Shown here piece by piece: positions 46,795-58,165 of a DNA stretch of 64,000 nt. A program made the position numbers and the translations under genes. Under the pieces are notes generated by a model. That model was not told the DNA's origin. It did no database searches and was given only the letters and a program-made list of their open reading frames with translations. How positions within the stretch are numbered: the first letter of the stretch is position 1; each line of letters opens with the position of its first letter. The stretch covers positions 25,423,001 through 25,487,000 of the forward strand of contig NC_133158.1 in the NCBI RefSeq assembly GCF_040802235.1, in the 5' to 3' direction. This stretch comes from Manis javanica (Eukaryota; Chordata; Mammalia; Pholidota; Manidae).

Positions 46795-47376
46795 TCAATC
46801 TTCCCATGTTTTCTTCCGTCTGCTACTTCCATAGCTTTTCTCCTTCCTTCCTAATTACAAACCTTTAGTAGAATTCATGCCTCATGTTGAAAATTACTGA
46901 GTATCGTAATTCTTCCAAGTGGTAAAGATACCTCAAGACAAATGCTGGGCATAGAAGCCACAGGGCATAAATATGCAAAGAAGTAAAAAGCTAACCTTTT
47001 CAAACAATATTGCTTCTCTCTCACTTACCAACTTTACATTTCCCTGTATGGCCCCGGAAGATGACTGGTTAGCCAGAGATGGGTAAGATTCCTTAAGGGA
47101 GGAACAACCTTAGACAGGCACAGTCACAGGGGGGCCATCAGGTGAGAAATTGGGGATCAACAGAGATGAGGCTTAGAACCTCACCCCTGTTTTGAGAGAA
47201 ATCTTCTGCATCTGTGGATGTTTTGTTGCCCTTGTCTAGCTTGGATTAATACTTAGTCTATAGGCACACACCTGATCATCTACATTTGCCCTCTTACAGC
47301 ACTGAATTATGTTTTCTACCTTTAACTTGCATCTACCTACCACTTCAGCATTTTATTAAAAAATAATAATAATTAT
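46795..47376 (+). other. Retroviral sequence between env and LTR
   Basis: Non-coding stretch of about 580 bp. No accessory reading frame is recognisable. The A/T-rich part at 47355-47376 immediately precedes the polypurine tract. Confidence 0.5.
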
Positions 47377-47386
47377 AAGGGAGAAA
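47377..47386 (+). promoter_or_regulatory. Retroviral polypurine tract
   Basis: aagggagaaa directly before the TG that opens the LTR; the expected position of the plus-strand primer in retroviral reverse transcription. Confidence 0.7.
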
Positions 47387-47698
47387 TGTGGGATTCACAT
47401 ATAAATCAAGTATAAAAATCAAACAAATAATCATATCTGACTTGATTGTTTACAGTTCATGGTGTGTGATCAAAACTGAAAGTTTCTGTGATATGACTGC
47501 CCTTGCACTGTTCACCATGTAAGAACTTATTCAATATGTAAGAACTTGTTCACCATGTAAGAACTTGTTCATTATGCTTCAGAAGATTGGAGACTGTTGA
47601 GAATTAGGCTTGGAGTTGATTGTGCATTGAGTCCCCTATACAGAATTTTATTGTTGTTAACAACCATTTGATCAATAAATATGAGAGATGCCCTCTCA
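47387..47698 (+). repeat. Truncated LTR (U3-R, no U5)
   Basis: Begins tgtgggattcac and contains three 19-bp tandem units (47511-47567) plus a partial fourth. It has AATAAA at 47674-47679 and ends about 19 nt further in ctctca, followed at once by an A-rich tail. The length, TG start and polyadenylation signal fit a class II LTR cut at its RNA cleavage site, so this end was copied from polyadenylated RNA and not from integrated proviral DNA. Confidence 0.8.
47511..47576 (+). repeat. 19-bp tandem repeat in LTR U3
   Basis: Units at 47511-47529, 47530-47548 and 47549-47567 share ttcaNNatgtaagaactt; a partial unit follows to 47576. U3 repeats of this size often act as enhancers. Confidence 0.9.
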
Positions 47699-47722
47699 AA
47701 AAATAAAATAAAATAAAATAAA
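47699..47722 (+). other. A-rich tail, (AAATA)n
   Basis: The tail following the LTR cleavage site; AAATA units suggest microsatellite growth of an original poly(A). Confidence 0.85.
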
Positions 47723-47739
47723 AAATAAATTCATACTTG
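47723..47739. repeat. TSD (right) of composite insertion
   Basis: aaataaattcatacttg; one T/A difference from 39768-39784. Its first As merge with the tail. Confidence 0.85.
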
Positions 47740-47852
47740 CAGTCTTCAGACTTTCTGATAGAAAGTAGAGGAGATGGAAGGCACAAAAAGATGAGATAAA
47801 ATAGCAGACACATAATTTTAGAACTGGAAAACACTGTGGAGGTAATCTAATA

Positions 47853-48056
47853 CAGTGATTCCAAACCTCTGATACGCAACCTAATTACCTATGGAACTGG
47901 TTTAGAATAAACTCTCTCCACAAACCCACCCCCATTCTCAGTCCCCCAAACCCCGAAAGAGATGCACTAGCTCTAAACTAAAGTGAGATTGTCTATGTGT
48001 GTTTTTATCAAATTCACTGGGTGATGTTGAAGCTCAGGCAGGTTTGGGAACCACTG
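47853..48056. mobile_element. MER5-like hAT-Charlie nonautonomous DNA transposon
   Basis: Starts cagtgattccaaacc and ends gggaaccactg, inverted termini of the CAGTGGTTC type, with a central 'ccacaaacccacccccattctc' block as in MER5A-type elements. The flanking 8 bp (atctaata / atataatc) agree at 6 of 8 positions, compatible with a decayed hAT duplication. Confidence 0.75.
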
Positions 48057-49084
48057 ATATAATCCAATCACATTATTTAGTAAATGAAAACATAAAATCC
48101 AGACAAAGAACAAAAGCAAAACCGAAATACTAAGGTTTCCTGAACCAAAAGTCTATTTCCTCATCAACATACATCATAATTACATAAAAATAATATGCTT
48201 AACATTAATTTAAGAACCAGTTGTAACTCTCTGAATCCAAGGAAAAGACTGCCCAAGAAAGAGCATGAAAATGAAGATTAACAAGGGAAACACAGCTGCA
48301 GACTATGAGTTAAAGCACACAGGGAGACCCAGACCTAACAAGAAGGACAGGGGGAACTGGAGGAAATGAAGCAGGAGATAGGAAAGGCATGGATGCTATC
48401 CAGGCTAGCAACAGAGAATAGGCAGACGCAGTATGACCTTGAATTAAACTAAAAATGAAAAACACATTCTTGACATCTAGAAAAATTCAAAGAACTAGCA
48501 TAAATGAGAATGACTTCACACATGCCATTTCTGTGTTATACTTTCTCATTCAGCATAATAATCTGAGAAATAATCTAATAATAAAAAGAGAGCTATAAGC
48601 AATCTTAGGGTTATCTCCACTGAAAAACAGCCCTACATCCAGGTCACTGGGAATACAGGAAGAGCTTCCTCTTGAGGTCTCATCACTTTCAGGCAAGTAA
48701 CTTTCAGCAGGACTTATCCAAAGATTTAAGGCATTGATTTTGTATTCAATCATCACTATCATCATCATCATCAAATATGTACTGGATAACCCACTCACTG
48801 TGCTAGGACCTAGAGATAAAGAGACAAGGGACTTGCTTCCTATTTGGGAAAGAAAGCTGAAAAGCTACAGAATTAGCTCCAAGAGACCTGAAAATAGTGG
48901 TGTGTTAGTAAGTATTTAATAAGCAAAAGAAAGCCCTGACTTACAGGATTTGCCAGTTTACACTGTGTAAATATTCCCACGATGGTCAGTTTCAGTCTAC
49001 CAGGATGATGCAAACAGCTAACAAAATATCTATAAATTTAGCAATTGACTCTATGGTATGATATCACTCCAGCACATCACTGCT
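48057..49084. other. No gene recognised
   Basis: Unassigned sequence with a short ATC/ATT-rich patch near 48750-48770. Confidence 0.45.
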
Positions 49085-49200
49085 TAAAGACTACATAACG
49101 AACACCTCTTCTCCCCATGTCCAATTCAGACAGAAAAATTAAAGACCAGAAAGAGAAAGTGACTTGTCAAAGGCCACACAACTAAGTTATACCAAACCTT
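49085..49200 (+). repeat. MIR SINE fragment
   Basis: 'gaaagtgacttgtcaaagg' and 'cacacaactaagttatac' are the sense MIR core. Confidence 0.5.
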
Positions 49201-49289
49201 AGAACCCACCTTTTCCACTTTAACTTTTTCCATGGTAACAATATAATGGAAAGATAAGTTCAAAGACACTGTTTCATAGCATCTGAATT

Positions 49290-49560
49290 TAGAGATTGAA
49301 AGCTCATGTTCTGAAGTGCACAGGCCTGGGCTCAAATTCCAGCTCCAATTAGGAAGACAGTGTGACCTTGGAAATTGACTGAAGTTTTCTGTGCCTTATT
49401 TTTGCTATCTGTAAAGTAGAGAAGATAATACTACCTATACCTTTCTTACTGGATTGTGGTAATGATTAAATTAGATAAAAACATGTCAATTGCTTGCCAA
49501 AGAGCCTGGCATACAATACAAATTTAACATATATTAGCAATGATTATTATCGCACATTAT
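49290..49560 (-). repeat. MIR SINE
   Basis: Antisense MIR over most of its length: 'gggctcaaattccagctcc', 'tgaccttggaaattgactg', 'gtaatgattaaattagat', 'agcctggcatacaatac'. Confidence 0.75.
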
Positions 49561-50305
49561 TATCTGTTTGGCCACTGCTACTCAAAGTGCTACCTGTTTG
49601 TTACTGGTCCTTGACAAGAAAACCATAGGATATGACAGTAAGTGTTTAGAAACTTCTTTAGCAATTTGGCAATGAAACAACATTCAAGCATGACATCAGT
49701 GAACTCATTTTAATAAATAAGGTATGAACAGTTTGGATGCTATCAAACTCAAGCAGTGAGCAGCATATGACATAAACTATATACTAGTTAAGCAGAGTAA
49801 GACTACTTATGACATCTGACATTTCAAGTTAGTTTATGACCTGCAACCCACAAGTAAGTAAAATGTATGTATTTTAAAAATTTGTTATTTTTACAATCAT
49901 TATGATTTCAGATCAAGCTTATTTTTTAAATTTGTATTTTAATAAGCTAAATTAGGAGAAGTATTTTATTAATTCTAATTCTAATACATGCCAAGATAAG
50001 TTTCACTGGACTTTTTTGTCCAGAATAGATACTCATTTTTATGAATGTAACATTGGTAGTAAATCAAATGATAATGATGGAAGTTATTCCAAATAAATGA
50101 GGATGTAGAGTTTATACTAATTCTATTAGGAATATATCTTGTATACTGACTTTAGTTGTGTAGCCATAATTGGTGAAGTACTCAAATCACAATTTGGTAT
50201 TTATAAAAATGTACTGAGTAATCAAAATTTAAATGGACCTTATATATAAGTCATTAATAAATAAGTTCAAAGCCAAAGAATTCTTTGAAAGAAAGGACCA
50301 TGAAT
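49561..50305. other. No gene recognised
   Basis: AT-rich unassigned sequence. Confidence 0.45.
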
Positions 50306-50314
50306 TAAAAAGCT

Positions 50315-51480
50315 TACTGGCACAAGAACAGATCCATAGACCAATTGAACACACTAGAGAGCCCAGATATAAACCCAAGCATATATGGTCAATGACTATA
50401 CAATAAAGGAGCCATGGATATACAATGGGGAAATGACAACCTCTTCAACAGTTGGTGTTACCAAAACTGGACAGCTAAATGCAAGAGAATGAAACTGGAT
50501 TATTGTCTAACTCCATACACAAAAGTAAACTTGAAATGGATCAAAGACCTGAATGTAAGTCATGAAACCATAAAACTTTTAGAAGAAAACATAGGCAAAA
50601 ATCTCTTGAATATAAACATGAACAACTTTTTCCTGAACGACTCTCCTTGGGCAAGGGAAACAAAATAAAAAATGAACAAATGGGACTATATCATGCTAAA
50701 AAGCTTCTGTATAGCAAAGGACACCATTAGCAGAACAAAAAGGCATCCTACAGTATGGAAGACTATATTCATAAATGACATATCTGACAAGGGGTTAACA
50801 TCCAAAATATATCAAGAACTCACATGCCCCAACACCCAAAAAAATCAAATAACCCTAATAAAAAATGGGTGGAAGATATGAACAGACACTTCTCCAAAGA
50901 AGAAATTCAGATGGCCAACAGGCACATGAAAAGATGCTCCACATCACTAATTATCAGGGAAATGCAAATTCAGACCACAGTGAGATATCACCTCACCCCA
51001 GTTAGGAGAGCCAACATAGAAAAGTCTAGGAAGAACAAATGCTGGTGAGGATGTGGAGAAAGGAGAACCCTCCTACATTGCTGGTGGGAATGTAAACTAG
51101 TTCAATCATTGTGGAAAACAGTATGGAGGTTCCTCAAAAAACTAAAAATAGAAATCCAATTTGACCCAGGAATTCCACTCCTAGGAATTTACCCTAAGAA
51201 TGCAGGACCCCAGTTTCAAAAAGACATATGTACCACTCTGTTTATTGCAGCACTATTTACAATAGCCAAGAAATGGAAGCAACCTAAGTGTCCATCAGTA
51301 GATGAATGGATAAAGAAGATGTGGTACATATACGCAATGGAATATTATTCAGCCATAAGAAGAAAACAAATCCTACCATTTGCAACAACATGGATGGAGC
51401 TAGGGGGCACTATGCTCAGGGAAATAAGCCAGGTAGGGAAAGGCAAGTACCAAACGATTTCACTCATCTGTGGAACATAA
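50315..51480 (+). pseudogene. L1 ORF2 C-terminal remnant
   Basis: Pieces 50414-50668 and 50672-50881 lie in one frame, separated by a TAA at 50666-50668. A frameshift near 50830-50880 moves to the frame of 50824-51048 and 51109-51480. A TGA at 51046-51048 sits at an arginine codon whose counterpart in the long L1 is CAA (45168-45170). The CX3CX7HX4C zinc-knuckle ligands are all present here apart from that stop. The protein ends SLICGT with TAA 51478-51480, showing the family's true C-terminus. Confidence 0.9.
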
Positions 51481-51819
51481 GAACAAAGGAAAAACTGAAG
51501 GAACAAAATAGCAGCAGACTCACAGAACCCAAGAATGGACTAACAGTTGCCAAAGGGAAAGGGACTAGGAGGGGGTGGGTGGAAAGGGAGGGAGAAGAGG
51601 AATAAGAGGCATTACGTTTAGCACACATAATGTAGCGGAGGGACACAGGGAAGGCAGTAGAGCACAGAGAAAACAAGTAGTGACTCTATAACGTCTTACT
51701 ATGCTGATGGACAGTGACTGTATTGGTGTATGTGGTGGGGACTTGATAATAGGCGGAATCTAGTAACCACAATGTTACTCATGTAATTGTATATGAATGA
51801 TACCAAAATTTAAAAAAAA
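50315..51819 (+). mobile_element. 5'-truncated L1, 1.5 kb, same family as the full-length copy
   Basis: ORF2 from the end of the reverse-transcriptase thumb onward plus G-rich 3' UTR and tail ('gaatgataccaaaatttaaa'). Short flanking identity taaaaagct (50306-50314 and 51820-51828) is a plausible TSD overlapping the A-tail. It aligns with 44450-45900 of the full-length L1 and so shows what that copy lost (the 44896-44937 segment and the 32 bp near 45458). Confidence 0.9.
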
Positions 51820-51865
51820 TAAAAAGCTACCAGAAGTAGATGTTCAAAATCTCACATACAAATAT

Positions 51866-53468
51866 TAGTGCTTCTCAACCTTTTTTTATGAAACACTTCA
51901 GGTTACTGAGACCAAAAAAATATATAGAAAAATGTTTCCTTGTTAATATAGGTGAATCTAAGGCAAAGAAAGTAGTTCAAATACCTTTTAATGACACAAT
52001 AGCCCAACAGGGCCAAGCACTCGCTAATGATACTGCAGACCAACTCATACAAAGCAAATAAAACCAGCCAAGTATTTTTCATTGTTAGGATGGCAATTTT
52101 TAACTGTATGTCTAATTCTTTTCCAGCTTTACTGAAGATAAACAAAACTAGTTCTGAACTGTATAAAATTATAAGTTGTGAAAATTGTCAAATCATGTGA
52201 TTTGGAATTTAAATTTCCTATATGAGCGTGTTCAGATGGCATGGCTTCAATGACAGGATATGTTTTAGGAATAGCTACCCATATTAAGGAGTTTGAGCTG
52301 AAATGTAAACTACTGTACTACTTCATTGTGAGAGTCATTTCTCAAAAAAAAAAGGTCGACAGAATTAAATAATATGCTTAGTTAGGAACATCATGAAAAT
52401 TATGTCACCATAAATGTTAATTCACCCAAATTGTATATTACTCCTTTAATGTGGTAATATAAAAACTGATAATTAAAATACTTGCATGCAGAAGTACAGT
52501 GGTTATCAACAGGAAGAAGTCTATAAAGAATGTTGGACCTCAAAAATGAACTTCTTGTGTTGTTACAACATAAGAAAGCAGGGCGGTCCCAAACTTTTAA
52601 AGATGTAAAATAACCAGACTTGCCTATTTGTCTACTATATGTGGTACTTTTAATTTTCTTAATATTTCCATAGAGAAAAGGAGGACAACAGCTTTTTTAT
52701 GACAGATAATATCAAAAGACAAAAGAAATTTTAAGCTTAGAAGTAAACATTATGACATGCTATGTAATTTATCAGTGACTATCAGTAAAATAAATAGGTG
52801 ATGCTCTTGATGTTGCACCAAAAATCTAATTTGATGCAAATTTTAAATCTTAAGTTTCCATTAAAAGGAGATGCATTCACAAGCAATTCATGCATTTGGA
52901 GTTACTTTCATTACTTGCACTGATTTAGCTATAACATTAAATGATAAATTGTTAAAATTTATGAAGCTGATGAAAAATTAAAGGTAAATTTTGAAAATAA
53001 AGGATCACTTGCTTAATTTTGAGTAAAATTTTTTAAATGAATATCCTGAGTTTGATGAACTTGTATTAAAATCTGTTCTTACATAGCCATCAAATTCTAT
53101 AAGGCTGTTTTCTCTCTATTAGAGTATTATTGAAACAGATGATAGAAACAGTTCAGATATACATTATCTCCTAGAAGTAGCATTATCATCAATCTAACTC
53201 AGATTGAATAAATTAACAAGCAAAAGCAAGTCACACTGAATTTCAATATGACATATCTGTCACACTGAAAATGTTAGATTTTGATATACATGGTATTTTT
53301 TCAAAGTCAGCATATATGCATTTAATACAAAAAAATTGTTTCACTTATAATACTTTTTGTACTTAAATGGTGGAAAAATAAAAACTTGTAAGAAATTCTC
53401 TATGTTAGCTGTTCTCAAAATATTTTGGTCCCTTTAATTCTAAGGATTACTAATTTTAAGGACCACTG
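51866..53468 (+). mobile_element. Decayed hAT (Charlie-like) DNA transposon
   Basis: Opens tagtgcttctcaacc and closes aaggaccactg, diverged hAT-type ends. Inside, short translated stretches resemble hAT/ZBED-type transposase: IPFNDTIAQQGQALANDTADQ near 51985-52050, and VALSSI with LRLNKLTSKSK near 53175-53225. Frames are shattered, so it is an ancient fossil. No convincing 8-bp duplication remains. Confidence 0.6.
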
Positions 53469-53884
53469 CTCTATATTAATCATCTAGTCTTTGTATTCTT
53501 TATGACTTTCTGAATTCCATTTTTCTTATAATTTCTATTTACTGCATTTTACAAAAGTATTGATCTGTAAAAGATTAGAATTTTGTTTCAATGAGTCTTT
53601 TTCACCACAGCTAGTTTGAAACCAGTTCCTCTAATTCCACCCTGTATAACTAGGTCAGACATTTCTATTTTGACACTGAACAATTCATCAGCCACTTCAT
53701 TTGATAGATTATTAGTATTACATTGAATACTATATGAAAGTCATAATAACCTAAAAAAAGCTCATTAAAAGCCAGGTATGTGAAGGAAATCATCAAAATG
53801 TCCTTAACCTTTTATTCTGTTAATTGAAGATTTAAAAATGTCAAACATAATAAGTCTAGTCTCTTTAGGTAGTCACATGTGTGT
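53469..53884. other. No gene recognised
   Basis: AT-rich unassigned sequence. Confidence 0.4.
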
Positions 53885-54240
53885 TTTTAATAAGTAAAAG
53901 AACAGAAACAACCCACATGTCCAACAACAATTAAGTAAATTACGACACATGCATGTGACAGAATACTACAGAGCCATGAAGAATGAGGTAGCTCTATACA
54001 TGTTGAGGCACAATTATCTCTAAGATAAATCAGAAATTGCATAAGCAAATTACAGAGAATTATGTACCATAATCCCATTTATATTTAAAAACCTGGGGAA
54101 TGTGTATATATAGCTCTATGATTATATACAGAGATTTTTCTGGAAGGATTCTGGGAACAGAAGTCTGCATGTGCATTTGATTTTCAAAAAGAACTAACTA
54201 ATTTATAAAGTGAATTGCCTAACCTTAAAAAAAGAGGTTA
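53885..54240 (+). mobile_element. Old L1M 3' fragment
   Basis: 'cccacatgtccaacaacaatt', 'gacagaatactacagagcc', 'gaatgaggtagctctatac' and 'atttttctggaaggattctg' follow the 3' end of an old L1 lineage in sense orientation. Confidence 0.75.
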
Positions 54241-54679
54241 AAGTAGAAATTGAAAGAAAATGCTGCTAATGAAGGTCCCCTTAATGAGAGTACAAATATC
54301 TGTTCAGGACCTTTTATGTGTCAGATACTATTTCCAAAGTTTGATAGCTGTACTACATAAAGATATATAACAACTAAAGAGAATGTATGATCCTTGATTT
54401 GATTCTGGATAAAAAAAAAATCCTCTTTAAGAACATTGTTAGGTCAACTGGGGAAATCTGCATATGGACTACATATTTGATAAGAATATTGCATCTTTAT
54501 TAAATTTCTTGAGTGTTATAACTGCACAGTAGTTATATGAGAGAATGTCTTTGTTTTTAGGGGTATTTAGCTGAAATATTTAGGGGTAATGTGATGATAT
54601 ATAAATTATCTCAAATGGTTCACTTACAACCAAAAATTGGTATGTTGGTGTCATATATACATAAATGCATAAACTGTTA
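54241..54679. other. No gene recognised
   Basis: AT-rich unassigned sequence with an A run near 54410-54420. Confidence 0.4.
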
Positions 54680-57600
54680 TAAATTTAAATCATTTATGTA
54701 AGACTCATGGTAATCACAAAGCAAAAACTTACAGTAGATTTTGAAAGAGAAAGAGAATGATTTACCTGTACAGAAAATCATTAACTCACAAAGGAAGAGA
54801 GCAACAGAAGAAAGGAAGACAGGAATTAGAAAACAACAAGTGCAATTAGTAAAATGACAAAAAGTCCACACCTACCAATAATTACATTAAATGTAAATGG
54901 ACTAAATTCTCTAATCAAAAGACACAGAGTGAGTGAATGGATAAAAAAAAAAACAAGACCCATCTATATGCTGCCTCCAATAGACTCACTGCAGATGTAA
55001 GCACACCGATAGACAGAAAGTGAAGAGATGAAAAAAAGATATTCCATGTAAATGGAAACCATAAAAATTTGGGGTAGCTATACTCATATCATAAAAAAGA
55101 CTTTAAGACTAAGACTGTAATAAGAGACAAAGAAGGACATTACATAATGATAAAGAGGTCAATCCAATGAGAGTCTATAACATTTGCAAATATTTATATA
55201 ACAAACATAGGAGCACCTAAGTATATAAACCAAATATTAACAGATCTAAAGTGAGAAATAGACAGCAATGTAACAATAGGGGCTTTAATATCCCACTTTC
55301 ATCAATAGATTGTCCAACCAGAAAATCATTAAGGGAACACTGATCTTAAACAACACATTATACCAGATGGACTTCACATATACAGAACATTCCATCCAAA
55401 AGCAATGAAATACACATTTTTCTCAGCCACACATGGAACATTCTCCAGAATAAGTAATATATTAGGCCAGAAAATAACTCATAATAAATTTAAGAAGATT
55501 GAAAGTATATCAAGAATCTTGTCCAACCACAGTGGTATGAAAACAGAAATAAGTTATAAGAAAAATAGAAAATTCACAAATATGCAAAAATTGAACAACA
55601 TGCTATCAAACAACCAATGGGTCAAAGAAGAACTCAAAAGAGAAATTTTAAATCTTGAGACAAATGAAAATGGAAATACAACATACTGAAACTTATGGGG
55701 TATAGCAAAAACAGTTGTAAGAGAGACATTCATAGCAAATGCCTATGTTAAATAATAAGAAAGATCTTAAATAGACAACCTAACTTTACACCTCAAGGAA
55801 CTGGAAGAACAAACTAAGCCCAAAGTTAGTAGCTGGAAGGAAATAACAAAGACCAGAGTAGAATAAATGAAATGGATGAAGGGCCAATAGATAAGGTCAA
55901 TGAAACTAAGAGCTGCTTCTTTGAAAAGATAAAGAAAATTGACAACCTTTAGCTAGACTCATCAGGAGAAAGAGAGAGACAGAACCCAAATTAATAAAAT
56001 TGGAAATGAAAGAGATGTTACAACTACACCGCCAAAATACAAAGAATCATAAGAAATTTCTACGGATGACTAAACACCAAGAAACTGGACAACCTAGAAG
56101 AAATGGAAAAATTCCTAGAACACCACCTACTAAGACTGAATCATGAAGAAAAAAAATTTGAACAGACCAGTTACTAGTAAGGAAATTTCATGACTAATCA
56201 AAACATCCCAAGAAGCAAAAATCCAGAACCAGACAGCTTCATTGGTGAATACCAACAAACACTTAAAGAAGAATTAATACCAAACATTGTCAAAATCTTC
56301 CAAAAATGAGAAGAGGAGGGAATGCTTCCAAATGCATTTTATCAGGCCAGCCATACCCTGGTACCAAAACCAGATAAGGCTACTACAAGAAAAGAAACTT
56401 TTAGGTCAATAACCCTCATTAACACAGATGGAAAATCCTCAACAAAATATTACCAAATGGATTTCCTAATATATTATAAAGATCATATACCACACTCAAC
56501 AGGGATTTATTACAGGGCAGCAAGAATGGTTCAACATCCACAAATCAGTCAATGTGATATATCACATTAAGAAAATTAAAAAAAGAATTCATTTGGCCAT
56601 CTAAATAGATACAGAAAAAGTATCTGACAAAATTCAAGATCCATTCATGACAAAACTCTCAACAAAACAGATGTAGAAGGAAAATACTTCAACATAATAA
56701 AGGCCATATATTACAAGCCAACAGCTAGTATCATATTCAACGATGACAAGCTAAAACTTTTTCCTCTAAAATCAGGAGCAAAAAAAGATGCCCACTCTCA
56801 CCACTTTTACTCAACATAGTATTGGAAGTCCTAGCCAGAGAAATTAGGCAGAAAAGGAAATAAAAGGCATCCAAATCAGAAAGGAAGAAGTAAACTATCA
56901 CTATTTGCAGATGACATGATATTATATACAGAAAACCCTAAAGACTCTACCAAAGAATTCAGAATCAATAAATGAATTCAGTAAAATTACAGGATACAAA
57001 AATGAACAAATAAAAATGTGTTGTTTTTATATACTAATAATAAATATCAAAAACAGAAATTAGAAAAACAATCCTACTTAACAATTGCATAAAAAATAAT
57101 AAAACACCTAGGAATAAATTTAACTGATGAGCTTAAAGAGCTATACACTGAAAAGTATAAGACACTGATGAAAGAAAATAAAGAAGATACAAATAAATGG
57201 GAAGATATTCTGTGTTCATGGAGGATAAGAATTAACATTGTTAAGTCTACTTGACCCAAAGCAATCTGCAGAATAATGTAATCCCTATCAAAGTTCCAAT
57301 GGCATTTTTCACAAAAAAAGAACAAATAATCCTAAAATCCATATGGAATCACAGAATATCCCAAAAGCAAAAGCACTATTCAGAAAGAACAACAAAGTAG
57401 TAGGCATTACACATCCTGATTTCAAACTATATTACAAAACTACAGTAATCAAAGCAGTATGGCATTGGTGGGAGAAAACAGATACACAGATCAATGCAAT
57501 AAAAGAAAGTGACCAGATATAAACCCATGTATATATGGTCAATTAATTTACAACAAAGGAGCCAAGAATATACAATAGGGAGAACACTGTCTCTTCAATA

Positions 57601-58165
57601 AAGGGTGCTGGGAAAAGCAGACAGCCACATGCAAGGAATGAAACTAGACTGCTATCTTACACCACACACAAAAATCAACTCAAAATGGATGAAAAATTTG
57701 AACTTGAGTCCTTAAACAATAGATGGTGAGATAAAGAAAACATAGGTGGTAGGCTTCTTGACATAGGTATTGATGATAATTTTTTGGATTTGACAACAAA
57801 AGCAAAGATAAATTAAATAGGACTACATCAACCTAAAAAATTTCCACACTAACAAAACCACCAACAAAATGAAGAGGCAAATGGGTGAAGAGATTCAAAA
57901 TGTAAAAACTTCCAGTTACAAAATATAGTAGGTTATGGGGATGTAATGTACCGATGGCAACTAATAGTCAATAATACTGTATTTGAAAGTTGATAGAGTA
58001 GGTCTTAAAACTTTCCATCATAAGAATGATAAATGTGTAACTAAGTTAACAGATGTTAACTAGACCTACTGTGGTGATTATATTGCAAGATATACAAATA
58101 AGAAGTCATTATGTTATATACTTGAAACTAATGTGATGTTATAATATCAATTACACCTCAATACA
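54680..58165 (+). mobile_element. Old L1M element, ORF1-ORF2 spacer to 3' end
   Basis: Begins in the inter-ORF spacer ('gactcatggtaatcacaaag', 'cacaaaggaagagagcaac'), covers the ORF2 endonuclease and reverse transcriptase, then jumps near 57880 from mid-ORF2 C-terminal text to the 3' UTR ('aaaaacttccagttacaaaa', 'ggtcttaaaactttccatc', 'tatacttgaaactaatgtg'). About 1 kb of ORF2 3' end is therefore missing. Ends near 58165 in 'ttacacctcaatacaaataa'. Confidence 0.88.
54880..57880 (+). pseudogene. L1M ORF2 remnant
   Basis: The sense translation is recognisable but shattered. Endonuclease start block near 54885 (LNVNGLNSLIKRHR-like), the YTFFSATHGTFSRIS block in 55405-55689, the LVPKPDKATTRKE reverse-transcriptase block in 56322-56570, and an FADD active-site motif still reading correctly at 56904-56915. 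Many frameshifts and stops; non-functional. Confidence 0.85.

Larger units (their letters stand above)
45925..47722 (+). mobile_element. Betaretrovirus-like 3' segment carried behind the L1
   Basis: About 1.8 kb continuing directly from the L1 A-tail. It holds the end of a retroviral integrase, the transmembrane part of env, a 3' untranslated stretch, a polypurine tract and the U3-R part of an LTR, then an A-rich tail. gag, protease, reverse transcriptase, the env surface subunit and U5 are absent. It lies between the same TSD pair as the L1 (39768 and 47723). The first ~140 bp (45925-46064) are unassigned and could be provirus or source-locus DNA. Confidence 0.8.

Noticed and set aside
53469..53476. 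8-bp duplication for the hAT element
   Set aside because: ctctatat versus acaaatat upstream agree at only four of eight positions, no better than chance in AT-rich DNA.
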